This document shows, piece by piece, positions 1-6,120 of a stretch of DNA of 24,169 bases (the stretch's first letter is position 1; each line of letters starts with the position of its first letter). The DNA is from CAZVWV01 sp964631745 (GTDB lineage Bacteria > Bdellovibrionota_C > UBA2361 > JBGSMV01), in contig CAZVWV010000044.1 in NCBI GenBank assembly GCA_964631745.1, forward strand, positions 1 through 24,169, read 5' to 3'. The translations under genes and the position numbers were made by a program. The notes beneath the pieces are model-generated. The model had not been told where the DNA came from, did no database searches, and worked only from the letters and a program-made list of their open reading frames with translations.

Positions 1-180
1 GATTAGGTACCCCAGGAAATGATGGCTGAATATATCACGGTATGGGACGCGGCCCGCTAAGATTTCGCGTAAGTGGTAGATTGATTCGGCGGCGTCCACA
101 CAGCCGAATGGGAGTTTCAAAGCATGTGCCACCCCTAGGATTGCGCAGCAAAGCAAGATTGGGATCCTTACGGTTTTCAA
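1..180 (-). CDS. Membrane glycosyltransferase, N-terminal part (runs off the window)
   Basis: The minus strand is open for 60 codons from a TTG at 178-180 to the left edge of the window, so only the N-terminus is visible. An in-frame TAA lies three codons upstream (189-187), which makes the TTG the natural start. Residues 1-20 (MKTVRIPILLCCAILGVAHA) form a basic start followed by a hydrophobic segment. Residues 29-58 carry an acidic pair (D29, E32) and then GRVPYRD (43-49) and SHHFLGY (52-58). In PMT/ArnT-like GT39 and related glycosyltransferases the first periplasmic loop has this layout: acidic residues, then a 'G-x-x-PYRD' stretch and an H-rich turn. The family call rests on this loop alone, so a DUF-type polyprenol-dependent glycosyltransferase is equally possible. 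The first seven codons are repeated at 924-943, next to the broken vapC. Confidence 0.55.
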   Translation of the reverse strand, partial: MKTVRIPILLCCAILGVAHALKLPFGCVDAAESIYHLREILAGRVPYRDIFSHHFLGYLI

Positions 181-198
181 GGGATTACTTTAGTTAAT
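161..198. repeat. Direct repeat copy 1 (start region of the glycosyltransferase gene)
   Basis: This 38-base segment matches 924-961 with only a few mismatches; the core GTTTTCAAGG-N-ATTACTTTAG is shared. Read on the minus strand it is the upstream region, TTG start and first codons (M-K-T-V-R-I-P) of the glycosyltransferase gene. Confidence 0.75.
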
Positions 199-225
199 CG
201 TAACTGTTCAAAATCCCCGGGCGTG

Positions 226-395
226 GCACGAATATTTTGTAGCGCCGTCGACTCGGCGGCCTATGTCCATAGTGGCATTACCGTTTAGGGCGTAGCCACC
301 ACCTGCTCGCACCTGGTGCTGCCTATCGGCCTAAGAATTTAGTGCCACCCCGTGGCACCGGCCGACGGGTCGTCGGCGCTACAAAATATTCGTGC
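226..395. repeat. 170-bp element with ~35-nt imperfect terminal inverted repeats
   Basis: The left arm 226-260 begins GCACGAATATTTTGTAGCGC. The right arm 361-395 is its reverse complement over the outer 22 bases and then diverges with a few mismatches. The inside is non-coding and contains a second perfect 7-bp inverted repeat, GTGCCAC (342-348) / GTGGCAC (352-358). The same GTGGCAC also occurs at 223-229 at the left border. No target-site duplication was recognised at the borders. It could be a MITE-like element, or a long structured transcript end. Confidence 0.6.
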
Positions 396-449
396 TCCAC
401 CGCCGCACTTGCACTTCGCCCGGCGTTCTTGAGTAAATACAGTTAATCA

Positions 450-483
450 GCGGTGATAGATGATGTTACTATCTAAACACCGC
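450..483. other. Imperfect hairpin
   Basis: GCGGTG (450-455) pairs with CACCGC (478-483) and TAGAT (457-461) with ATCTA (471-475), around a nine-base loop, with a small internal bulge. No T-run follows, so a standard intrinsic terminator is unlikely. Its role is unknown. Confidence 0.4.
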
Positions 484-597
484 GCCGTCTAATCTTCTTG
501 GCTGCCGACGGCTCTTTCTAGGTTAAATCATTCTGGCAGTTCGGTTGCTGATGTAATATTATCTTAGAAATAGCGGTTCGATAAATAGGGAGGCTTT

Positions 598-825
598 ATG
601 ACAAAATCTGCGACTATCAGGAAACTTCAGAGTACGCTAGTCGACTTGCCTGCGGATGATCTCAGAGCTGTTGCTAAGTTTGTTGAATTTCTGCAGTCGG
701 CTACTTCAGGAAAGCATAAGGCTACCCACATAAAGCAAGATTGGGCTGGGGCACTTAGCGAATTTTCCGCGAAATACTCAAGTCTTGACCTGCAAAAACT
801 AGCTCTTCCGTGGAGGGAAGGGTGA
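598..825 (+). CDS. VapB-like (DUF2281-type) antitoxin
   Basis: This 75-residue acidic/neutral protein would neutralise a VapC PIN-domain ribonuclease. The N-terminal half (LPADDLRAVAKFVEFL, about residues 17-32) resembles the helix-turn region of DUF2281-type antitoxins. The C-terminal half, with DWAGALSEF followed by a Y-S-S-L-D-L-Q-K-L-A-L-W pattern (about 48-72), matches the toxin-binding tail of this group. The start is well supported: a GGGAGG Shine-Dalgarno sequence at 588-593 sits a few bases before ATG 598. Its stop overlaps the GTG start of the vapC remnant (GTGA at 822-825), the usual coupled arrangement. Because the toxin is truncated, this is now probably an orphan antitoxin. The antitoxin call rests on the C-terminal pattern plus the toxin start next door. 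Confidence 0.75.
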   Translation: MTKSATIRKLQSTLVDLPADDLRAVAKFVEFLQSATSGKHKATHIKQDWAGALSEFSAKYSSLDLQKLALPWREG

Positions 826-956
826 AATATCTGCTTGATACAAATATATGGCTTGAGCGACTACTTCAGCAGGCTCAAGCTGAAAACGTAGGTCGGTTTC
901 TCGCAGTGGTTCCAAGAAAGAACGGTATCCTCAAAGTTTTCAAGGTATTACTTTAG
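822..956 (+). pseudogene. vapC: VapC PIN-domain toxin, truncated after ~33 codons
   Basis: A GTG start overlaps the antitoxin stop. The frame begins V-K-Y-L-L-D-T-N-I-W-L-E-R-L-L, the classic first strand of a PIN domain with the first metal-binding Asp at residue 6. Recognisable toxin sequence runs to about residue 33 (FLAVVP). The frame then enters the repeat copy at 924-961 and stops at TAG 954-956, giving 44 codons in place of the usual ~130. The other three PIN acidic residues are missing, so RNase activity is not expected. The junction coincides with the reverse-oriented start of a glycosyltransferase-like gene, which suggests a deletion that fused two convergent genes. Confidence 0.8.
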
Positions 957-961
957 TTATC
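924..961. repeat. Direct repeat copy 2 (relic of a second glycosyltransferase start)
   Basis: This copy matches 161-198. Read on the minus strand it has a TTG at 941-943 and codes M-K-T-L-R-I-P before running into antisense vapC sequence. In the intact gene (1-180) the same codons read M-K-T-V-R-I-P. It looks like the leftover start of a paralogous gene. Confidence 0.65.
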
Positions 962-1103
962 CACTTCTAGCAGATTTTTCCGGCAGGCTTGCAATCACTT
1001 ACGCTCGCAAAGAAGCTTAAGAACATATTGCGTGCTACTGTACTTGTGATAGTTTTAGCGCGAATTCAGGGCGCCGTCTAATTCAAATTTTAGGAGAATC
1101 CCG

Positions 1104-1535
1104 ATGTCCAATGCCGTCGAAGCTCTTGTCTCGTTAGATCAGTTTTCTACCCCGGATGCCGCCTCGCCATTGCAGCGCGAACATCGTGTGCAACTTCTTA
1201 CGATAATTCTTGACGGGCGCCCGCGTAGACGAGTGCTGTTGTCTATGGATCAAAATGTTTACGGGATTTGGGGATTTTTTGGTAATTCGCGTACCGGCTC
1301 GCATGAAATTGAGGTGATTGACGGAAGAAACCGGCGCGGTATCTACCCGTTTATTCTGAACGCCGATGATAAATCTTTTGCGTTGGATCTTAATGGGGAC
1401 TGTATCCGCGCATTTGATGTGGATGGCACTTTAGCCTTTGATCACAAGAAATCGGATGAGCGCGCGCGATCTGTAATCGATGCAGAGATCGATCAACTCT
1501 TTTTGGAGCTGGTCAATCGTGGCTTAAGCCAGTAA
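1104..1535 (+). CDS. Hypothetical protein, 143 residues
   Basis: I do not recognise this family. A good Shine-Dalgarno sequence (AGGAG, 1092-1096) precedes ATG 1104, which supports a real gene. The protein is soluble in appearance, with no signal peptide or membrane segment. Residues ~27-45 are basic (QREHRVQ, then GRPRRRVLLS), the middle is aromatic and glycine-rich (YGIWGFFGN, about 54-62), and the C-terminal half is acidic with a final amphipathic helix. Its 3' end overlaps the convergent gene at 1493 by 43 bases, and no terminator is visible between them. The upstream region (957-1103) holds no gene. Confidence 0.65.
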   Translation: MSNAVEALVSLDQFSTPDAASPLQREHRVQLLTIILDGRPRRRVLLSMDQNVYGIWGFFGNSRTGSHEIEVIDGRNRRGIYPFILNADDKSFALDLNGDCIRAFDVDGTLAFDHKKSDERARSVIDAEIDQLFLELVNRGLSQ

Positions 1536-2167
1536 GCCGCGACCACTAAAAGCAAAAGCCCCAGAATCGGCCAAAACCAGGTGTTTTGGGCGTTAGCTCG
1601 CTGTTCTGAAGGCGGTTTTGGATCGTTTAACTCCACACTAGTAATAATCTCTTGGCCAAGGTGAATCTCTCGACCAAAGTTCTGCTTGGTGTCGATGTAG
1701 GTCAATATAAAACTTCGCGATTGCGTCGGGACGAAGACCACCAGCGAGGTGTATTCTGCGCCTTGTAGAGCATACTCAATTCGGCACTCCAAAGCGGAGC
1801 GACCTCTGAGCTTCACGATACGGCTTTCTATCATTTTTGCCCCTAAAAAGCCGGAATTTCGGTAACTGGCCAGGATTTGATCGGAGAGGGTCTTTAGGGT
1901 GTCCTGCGTTACAACTTCGCTTCCTGGTTGAACTACGATGTTGAAAGTGGGGTACTCGCCCTGCTTCGCCTTCAAGGTGAGTGGGTTGAGAGCGTTTGAT
2001 GCCGGAACTTCTTTAAACGAGTCTGAATATGAAAGTGTGAAGTTAAAGGCCTTGCTTTCAAAGGTTTGCTTCTCTGCCCAAGCAAAATCCAGTAAAAACG
2101 CCTGTAAAATAGCCAAAAAAAGCAAGGCCTTAGGGATGCTACTATGCCGTGTGTTACTTGCTCTCAT
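1493..2167 (-). CDS. Secreted protein with C-terminal membrane anchor, unknown function
   Basis: The protein is about 224 residues. A short basic N-terminus is followed by a hydrophobic signal segment (ALLFLAILQAFLLDFAWA) with a plausible cleavage after AWA. Next comes a soluble domain of about 140 residues, and then a C-terminal transmembrane helix (WFWPILGLLLLVVAAYW) with a basic tail. The soluble part (a start like 'F-N-F-T-L-S-Y-S-D-S-F', a central 'R-G-R-S-A-L-E-C', then 'S-F-I-L-T-Y-I-D') resembles PsbP/DUF1795-type domains in general outline; that is a fold-level guess. I chose ATG 2167 because it gives a clean signal peptide. An in-frame GTG at 2200 would add 11 residues but has no Shine-Dalgarno sequence. 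The expected topology is a periplasmic domain held to the inner membrane. Confidence 0.65.
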   Translation of the reverse strand: MRASNTRHSSIPKALLFLAILQAFLLDFAWAEKQTFESKAFNFTLSYSDSFKEVPASNALNPLTLKAKQGEYPTFNIVVQPGSEVVTQDTLKTLSDQILASYRNSGFLGAKMIESRIVKLRGRSALECRIEYALQGAEYTSLVVFVPTQSRSFILTYIDTKQNFGREIHLGQEIITSVELNDPKPPSEQRANAQNTWFWPILGLLLLVVAAYWLKPRLTSSKKS

Positions 2168-2275
2168 TAGATTGAAACATACCTCGGCCTGAAAATTCAC
2201 ACCAGGGCGCCTAAATAGGGGCGATCGGTGCTAACGCCATACTTTATAAATATTACGATTATGCAAAATTTCCTG

Positions 2276-2305
2276 TTGATTCTTTCCTCTTTTTGTCTCT
2301 ATTAT
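2276..2305 (+). promoter_or_regulatory. Sigma-70-like promoter for the HU-like gene
   Basis: TTGATT (2276-2281) and TATTAT (2300-2305) are separated by 18 bases. The leader would be about 90 bases and contains a short AGGCC/GGCCT inverted repeat at 2315-2330. Confidence 0.5.
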
Positions 2306-2400
2306 GCGACTTGTAGGCCCTAAAAGGCCTCGATTTTGGCCAGTTTCTGGCGATTTTTAACTGAGACTAACCTTTATAATATTTTGGAGTGATAGACAGT

Positions 2401-2817
2401 ATGGCAACCAAGAAAGCCACCAAAAAGAAGATAGCTGCTCCTAAGAAAGCTGCTGCTAAGCCGATGATTGCAAAACCGGCTCCACAACCGATCAAGAAAA
2501 TTCGCGTCGCTGCAAAGCCACGTAATCAGAGGACATGGAGCTACACTCAGTCCGAGTTTATCGAGAATGTGCGCGGATTCTGCGGTCTTATGAAGCGTTC
2601 ACAGGCTCGTGAGCTTGTTGATGATCTAGGCGCGTTAGTTGTTGATGCTCTTAAGAAGGGCTACAAGATTCCGTTGCTTGGCTTAGGAAAGATGTATGTA
2701 CGTCAAACTAAGGCTCGCATGGGTCGCAATCCTGCAACTGGAGAAGTAATTCATATTTCGCCAAAGAAGCGAGTACGTTTTGCTCCAGCCAAAGCTTTGA
2801 AAGAAGCAGTGCTTTAA
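2401..2817 (+). CDS. HU-family DNA-binding protein with basic N-terminal tail
   Basis: This is a nucleoid-associated, DNA-bending protein of 138 residues, against about 90 for ordinary HU. Residues 1-42 are an unstructured tail rich in Lys, Ala and Pro, like histone H1 tails. The HU/IHF fold follows from about residue 46: an N-terminal helix pair (TQSEFIENVR, then SQARELVDDLGALVVDAL), the turn G-Y-K-I-P-L-L-G-L-G-K, and the DNA-binding arm with RMGRNPATGE (106-115) and the closing strand K-K-R-V-R-F. ATG 2401 is preferred: the GGAG at 2386-2389 is 11 bases upstream. An in-frame GTG at 2389 overlaps that GGAG and cannot use it. The gene has its own promoter and a strong terminator, consistent with an abundant single-gene transcript. 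Confidence 0.88.
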   Translation: MATKKATKKKIAAPKKAAAKPMIAKPAPQPIKKIRVAAKPRNQRTWSYTQSEFIENVRGFCGLMKRSQARELVDDLGALVVDALKKGYKIPLLGLGKMYVRQTKARMGRNPATGEVIHISPKKRVRFAPAKALKEAVL

Positions 2818-2870
2818 GTTTTTTTATTTAGACCCTTTCTAGGTTTAGGGTTTAGTTGAACGCTTAGATA

Positions 2871-2903
2871 CCGCCGCATATGAAAGTATGCGGCGGTTTT
2901 TTT
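2871..2903 (+). terminator. Intrinsic terminator after the HU-like gene
   Basis: A perfect 10-bp stem CCGCCGCATA (2871-2880) / TATGCGGCGG (2887-2896) encloses a six-base loop and is followed by seven T residues (2897-2903). Confidence 0.93.
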
Positions 2904-3003
2904 GTGGCGGGAAGTGAAGCCAGAAACTATGCTCGCTATACCTTGGGCGAACGCGTCCCTAAGTTGGCATACTCGGGTTAAACTCGAGGTGGCTGAGTTG
3001 AAC

Positions 3004-3039
3004 TATACCTTGACTTGGTATACCGTTATGCGGTAATAT
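3004..3039 (+). promoter_or_regulatory. higBA promoter and operator
   Basis: TTGACT (3010-3015) acts as the -35 box and TAATAT (3034-3039) as the -10 box, 18 bases apart. The -35 box lies inside a perfect inverted repeat, TATACC (3004-3009) / GGTATA (3017-3022), a likely HigA operator. An extra TATACC half-site lies at 2937-2942. Transcription would begin close to 3046, which is the A of the higB start codon, so the mRNA may be leaderless. Confidence 0.65.
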
Positions 3040-3045
3040 AGCTAT

Positions 3046-3336
3046 ATGGCCATTCAGTCCTTTGGTGATAAGTTAACTGAGACCTTTTTTGTATATGGAC
3101 AGACCAAGAAGGGAATAGGCTGGCTAAGGCTAAAGAGCATAGTTCGTCGTAAATTGGACATGATTCACTATGCTGCCAAGCTACGAGATCTGAGTAGCCC
3201 GCCTGGGAATATGCTTGAAGCGCTGAAAGGTAAATGGAGCGGCTATTACAGCATTAGAATTAATGACCAATGGAGGGTTGTTTTTCAATGGGGTCCAAAT
3301 GGCCCACAGCAGGTGTGGGTAACTGACTATCATTAA
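3046..3336 (+). CDS. higB: HigB-family toxin (RelE superfamily mRNA interferase)
   Basis: This 96-residue protein would cleave mRNA on the ribosome and be neutralised by the HigA protein encoded next. The family pattern is present throughout. There is an N-terminal F-G-D-K-L-T-E-T-F. A central region reads RRKLDMIHYAAKLRDL, then 'SSPPGNMLEALKG' (about 50-62). The core is GYYSIRINDQWRVVFQW (66-82), and the C-terminus is V-T-D-Y-H. Length is close to the typical ~92. There is no Shine-Dalgarno sequence before ATG 3046; the promoter position suggests a leaderless start. Toxin-first order with the antitoxin 33 bases downstream is typical for higBA. It appears intact. Confidence 0.92.
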   Translation: MAIQSFGDKLTETFFVYGQTKKGIGWLRLKSIVRRKLDMIHYAAKLRDLSSPPGNMLEALKGKWSGYYSIRINDQWRVVFQWGPNGPQQVWVTDYH

Positions 3337-3369
3337 ATCTTGCAGGCATTAAATATTACAGGACGCGTT

Positions 3370-3684
3370 ATGAAATCACTTAAGAGAAAACCGACAACTC
3401 CAGGGGAGATTTTAGACCATGAATATCTAAAGCCACTGGGTCTGACGCAGAGAGCTCTCGCCCATCATCTCGGTTGTGATATCAAGGTTGTTAACCGCAT
3501 TGTGAATGAGCGTTCAGCGGTCAGCGCCGAAATTGCTCTAAAACTTGCGGCTACATTTGAGACGTCTCCTGATTTTTGGCTGAATGCCCAGAAGGCACTC
3601 GATCTATATCGTGCTTCTAGTTCAATGAAGAAACTTCCAAAGCCGATCTTGGCGCCTCGATTGCACGGGACTCGGGCGGCATAG
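3370..3684 (+). CDS. higA: HigA-family antitoxin (XRE helix-turn-helix)
   Basis: This 104-residue antitoxin and autorepressor carries the HigA signature PGEILDHEYLKPLGLTQ at about residues 11-27. An XRE helix-turn-helix follows (LTQRALAHHLGCDIKVVNRI, with the recognition helix ending in NERSAVS). Then comes the typical P-D-F-W-L-N-A-Q segment (about 67-74). I chose ATG 3370 because AGGA (3360-3363) lies six bases upstream and translation then begins at the conserved K-R-K-P-T-T-P-G-E-I. A TTG at 3340 in frame would add ten unconserved residues. It probably binds the TATACC/GGTATA inverted repeat upstream of higB. It ends two bases before the convergent oxidoreductase gene, with no terminator visible. 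Confidence 0.93.
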   Translation: MKSLKRKPTTPGEILDHEYLKPLGLTQRALAHHLGCDIKVVNRIVNERSAVSAEIALKLAATFETSPDFWLNAQKALDLYRASSSMKKLPKPILAPRLHGTRAA

Positions 3685-3686
3685 AC

Positions 3687-5888
3687 TTACCGCACATGCG
3701 AGCTCTGCACAGCTTCCCACAACACCTCAGCGATATCTTTCACCTTGAGTGTCTCTTCGCGGTTGGTCAGCTTGGCGCCGTCTTCCATCATCTGCATGCA
3801 AAACGGGCAAGCCGTGGCGACGATATTTGCGCCGGTTTTTGCGGCTTCTTCGGTGCGTAGCACGTTGACTCTGTCGCCGACCTTCATGTCCATCCAGAAG
3901 TGCCCACCGCCTGCTCCGCAGCAGAATGAGCGCTCCTTGCTTCGCTCCATCTCTACAATCTCTAAGCCCTTCACAGAGTGCAGCGCGCTGCGGGGTGCTT
4001 GATAAACCTGATTGTAGCGCCCCAAATAACAAGGGTCGTGAAAAGTTATCTTGTCTTTAATTTCGCCGGTAATTCTAATTTTGCCTTTCTCGATTAAGCG
4101 CTTTAGCAGTAACGAATGGTGAATCACTTCCGGCTGCTCTCCGTCGGCTAGGTTGCCGATCTGGGGATATTCATTCTTGATGGTGTTAAAACAATGCGGG
4201 CAGTTTGCCACCAGGTGCTTGAAACTTATCGAACGCAGAAGTTCGATATTTTTCTTGGCTAAGCTTTGAAAGAGATTCTCCTCGCCGAGCCGTCTGGCTG
4301 AATCTCCGCTACAACCTTCGGCGTTTCCTAAAACACCGAATGAGACGCCTGCGTGCTTCATAAGATTCACGAGAGCAACCGCAATTTTTTGTTTGCGGGG
4401 ATCGTACGAAGATACGCAGCCCACCCAGTACAAATAATCCACAGAGTCGCCTGTTTTTACGACAGGTACATCGAGATCCCGAAACCAGTTAGATCTATCT
4501 TTCGGATCACCATAGGGGTTGGCGCGATTCTCTAATGCCCGAAGCGTAGCTTGGGCCTCTGAGGGTATCTCGCCTTGCATAAGGGTCATGTTGCGACGAT
4601 TCCCGACAATGAGTTCCACGTGATTAATCCCCACCGGGCAGGCTTCCACACAGGCCATGCAGGTAGTGCACGACCAAAATACATCGGGGTTCAAAACTTC
4701 ACCGGCGATACGTGCCTCCCAGGCGCCCCCCAATTGAAGCGCGGATTCGTTGGTAAGGGCATTGTCAGAGCGCTTGTTGTTGGCGTATTGCATGCTTCCA
4801 CCGTCGGCGGCTGCTAGGCCGTTTGAGCTCAAGCACCACTCTGTTAGGGCGGAATCAGTTTGACGCACCCAACCGGGCGTGTGCTGAATTCCGTCTTTGG
4901 CATGCAGCGCTAACATATGATTCCTGGTATCAAGCACCATCCATTTTGGTGAGAGAGGTTTCCCGGAATTGTAGGCAGGGCAGACTTCCTGACAGCGACC
5001 GCAGCTTGTGCAGGCATCCAGGTCTAGCCGTTGTTTCCAGTTGTAGTCTTTGAGCGAACCAAGTCCGATAGAGAACTCCTCGCCGCTTTCCATTAACTTC
5101 TCTAGGTCTCCCGGAAACGAGAGTGCGCCTTTTGGTCGATCCGATCTTCTGAAGAATAAATTGAGGGTCGAGGCCACAAGATGGAAGAATTTTGTGTAGG
5201 GAATGACGGCTATTACAGTGAAAACTGTTATGGTGTGGAACCACCAAATCAGAAAATGCAGCTGCTTCGTGGCGTGTAGAGAGAGCGGCCAGAAAAGCCC
5301 GCCTACTAGTTTGCCAATTGGGGAGTATGCTGCCCAAGGGTCGTTAGTGGCGTGAATGCGCAACGCTTCAAGGGCGTAGCCTTGAATAATGAGTACCGCC
5401 AGGGCCGTTAGTAAAAATGCGTCGCCTTTTCTGGTGTGCAAACGGTCTGGCCTTTGCACATATCGTCGATATGCAAAGAGCGCGACTCCTACTAAGAGCA
5501 AGACTCCAAAGAGATCGCTAAACACGGTAACTGCCAGATAGAAGTCTCCGTGATAGATCTTGATTCCCAAATCGTGATCTATAAAGACCATGGTGGTCGT
5601 AAACAGTAGGACAAGAAAGCCGAGGTAGACTAGGGTGTGGAAGGTGCCCGCACTGATGTCGCGCAGCACTCGCGCTTGAAACATGACATCCTTGATAAGG
5701 TCCCCGGTGCGCTCGAGCCACCGCCCGGTGTGGGCTGGCGCGGCCGGACCCTCGTTCCAAAGAGACACCCGTCCCCAAATCCCAAGCAGTGCAATGGCCA
5801 CTGAGATTAATAGGAAAACGTAGGTAAGGATAACGTTTGGCAGGGACCCAACGTTCCAGAGGATTTCGCGAGAGGCTAGTTGATTCAT
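3687..5888 (-). CDS. Membrane Fe-S oxidoreductase, ETF:(methyl)menaquinone oxidoreductase type
   Basis: This 733-residue inner-membrane protein is likely to pass electrons from electron-transfer flavoprotein (acyl-CoA or other flavin dehydrogenases) to quinone. Residues 1-245 hold about six membrane helices with candidate haem-ligand histidines (H84, H206, H211, H218), like the NarI/HdrE cytochrome b unit. Two [4Fe-4S] motifs follow: C293-x2-C296-x2-C299-x3-C303-P and C407-x2-C410-x2-C413-x3-C417-P. Two HdrB/GlpC-type cysteine-rich (CCG) domains complete the protein. The first has C491, C526 and C563-x2-C566; the second has DPCYLGRYN (C620), CCGAGGGHFW (C656-C657) and C694-x2-C697. All key cysteines are present. 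In many bacteria this gene sits beside etfBA, but here no ETF subunit is nearby. Alternatives such as a glycolate- or lactate-linked oxidoreductase remain possible. Confidence 0.82.
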   Translation of the reverse strand: MNQLASREILWNVGSLPNVILTYVFLLISVAIALLGIWGRVSLWNEGPAAPAHTGRWLERTGDLIKDVMFQARVLRDISAGTFHTLVYLGFLVLLFTTTMVFIDHDLGIKIYHGDFYLAVTVFSDLFGVLLLVGVALFAYRRYVQRPDRLHTRKGDAFLLTALAVLIIQGYALEALRIHATNDPWAAYSPIGKLVGGLFWPLSLHATKQLHFLIWWFHTITVFTVIAVIPYTKFFHLVASTLNLFFRRSDRPKGALSFPGDLEKLMESGEEFSIGLGSLKDYNWKQRLDLDACTSCGRCQEVCPAYNSGKPLSPKWMVLDTRNHMLALHAKDGIQHTPGWVRQTDSALTEWCLSSNGLAAADGGSMQYANNKRSDNALTNESALQLGGAWEARIAGEVLNPDVFWSCTTCMACVEACPVGINHVELIVGNRRNMTLMQGEIPSEAQATLRALENRANPYGDPKDRSNWFRDLDVPVVKTGDSVDYLYWVGCVSSYDPRKQKIAVALVNLMKHAGVSFGVLGNAEGCSGDSARRLGEENLFQSLAKKNIELLRSISFKHLVANCPHCFNTIKNEYPQIGNLADGEQPEVIHHSLLLKRLIEKGKIRITGEIKDKITFHDPCYLGRYNQVYQAPRSALHSVKGLEIVEMERSKERSFCCGAGGGHFWMDMKVGDRVNVLRTEEAAKTGANIVATACPFCMQMMEDGAKLTNREETLKVKDIAEVLWEAVQSSHVR

Positions 5889-6033
5889 ATGCTTAAGCTT
5901 GAAGGTATTGGTATTACTCGCGTTTTAGCACAGAACCGGCTAGAATGACCAATCTAAATTCTGTTTCTGTAATGCTCCTGATTAGTTAAGGTATCTTTAA
6001 CGGGCGGGACATAAGCTGTCCAAAAGCTCTCTT

Positions 6034-6062
6034 TTGACAAGGACGCCAAGCATCTAGAGAAT
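6034..6062 (+). promoter_or_regulatory. Sigma-70-like promoter for the CNNM/CorC gene
   Basis: TTGACA (6034-6039, consensus) and GAGAAT (6057-6062, 4 of 6) are separated by 17 bases. The leader to ATG 6121 would be about 50 bases. Confidence 0.5.
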
Positions 6063-6120
6063 GGGAGTACACTATGTTCAGGCATGTCAAACCGCCTTTC
6101 GGCAGATAACCACGTAAAGC

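Larger units (their letters stand above)
199..597. other. Gene-free stretch with inverted repeats
   Basis: No convincing coding frame is seen here. The stretch holds the 170-bp inverted-repeat element (226-395) and an imperfect hairpin (450-483). It ends in an AT-rich leader before the antitoxin gene at 598. No clear sigma-70 promoter pair could be chosen for that gene. Confidence 0.6.

Noticed and set aside
20..61. Short plus-strand frame M-M-A-E-Y-I-T-V-W-D-A-A-R
   Set aside because: It is antisense to the much more convincing minus-strand glycosyltransferase frame (1-180), has no ribosome binding site and is only 13 codons.
226..395. tRNA or other standard structured RNA in the inverted-repeat element
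   Set aside because: No cloverleaf arms, T-loop or anticodon arrangement could be placed; the symmetry is that of long terminal inverted repeats.
161..961. Composite transposon bounded by the two 38-base direct repeats
   Set aside because: No transposase lies between them, and both copies are explained as start regions of paralogous genes.
2389..2400. GTG 2389 as the start of the HU-like gene
   Set aside because: The only Shine-Dalgarno sequence (GGAG, 2386-2389) overlaps this codon and cannot serve it; ATG 2401 fits.
3340..3369. TTG 3340 as the higA start
   Set aside because: ATG 3370 has AGGA six bases upstream and starts the conserved region.
4930..5337. Long alternative frame on the same strand inside the Fe-S oxidoreductase gene
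   Set aside because: Its composition is Arg/Ser-rich and without family pattern; the 733-residue frame contains every expected motif.
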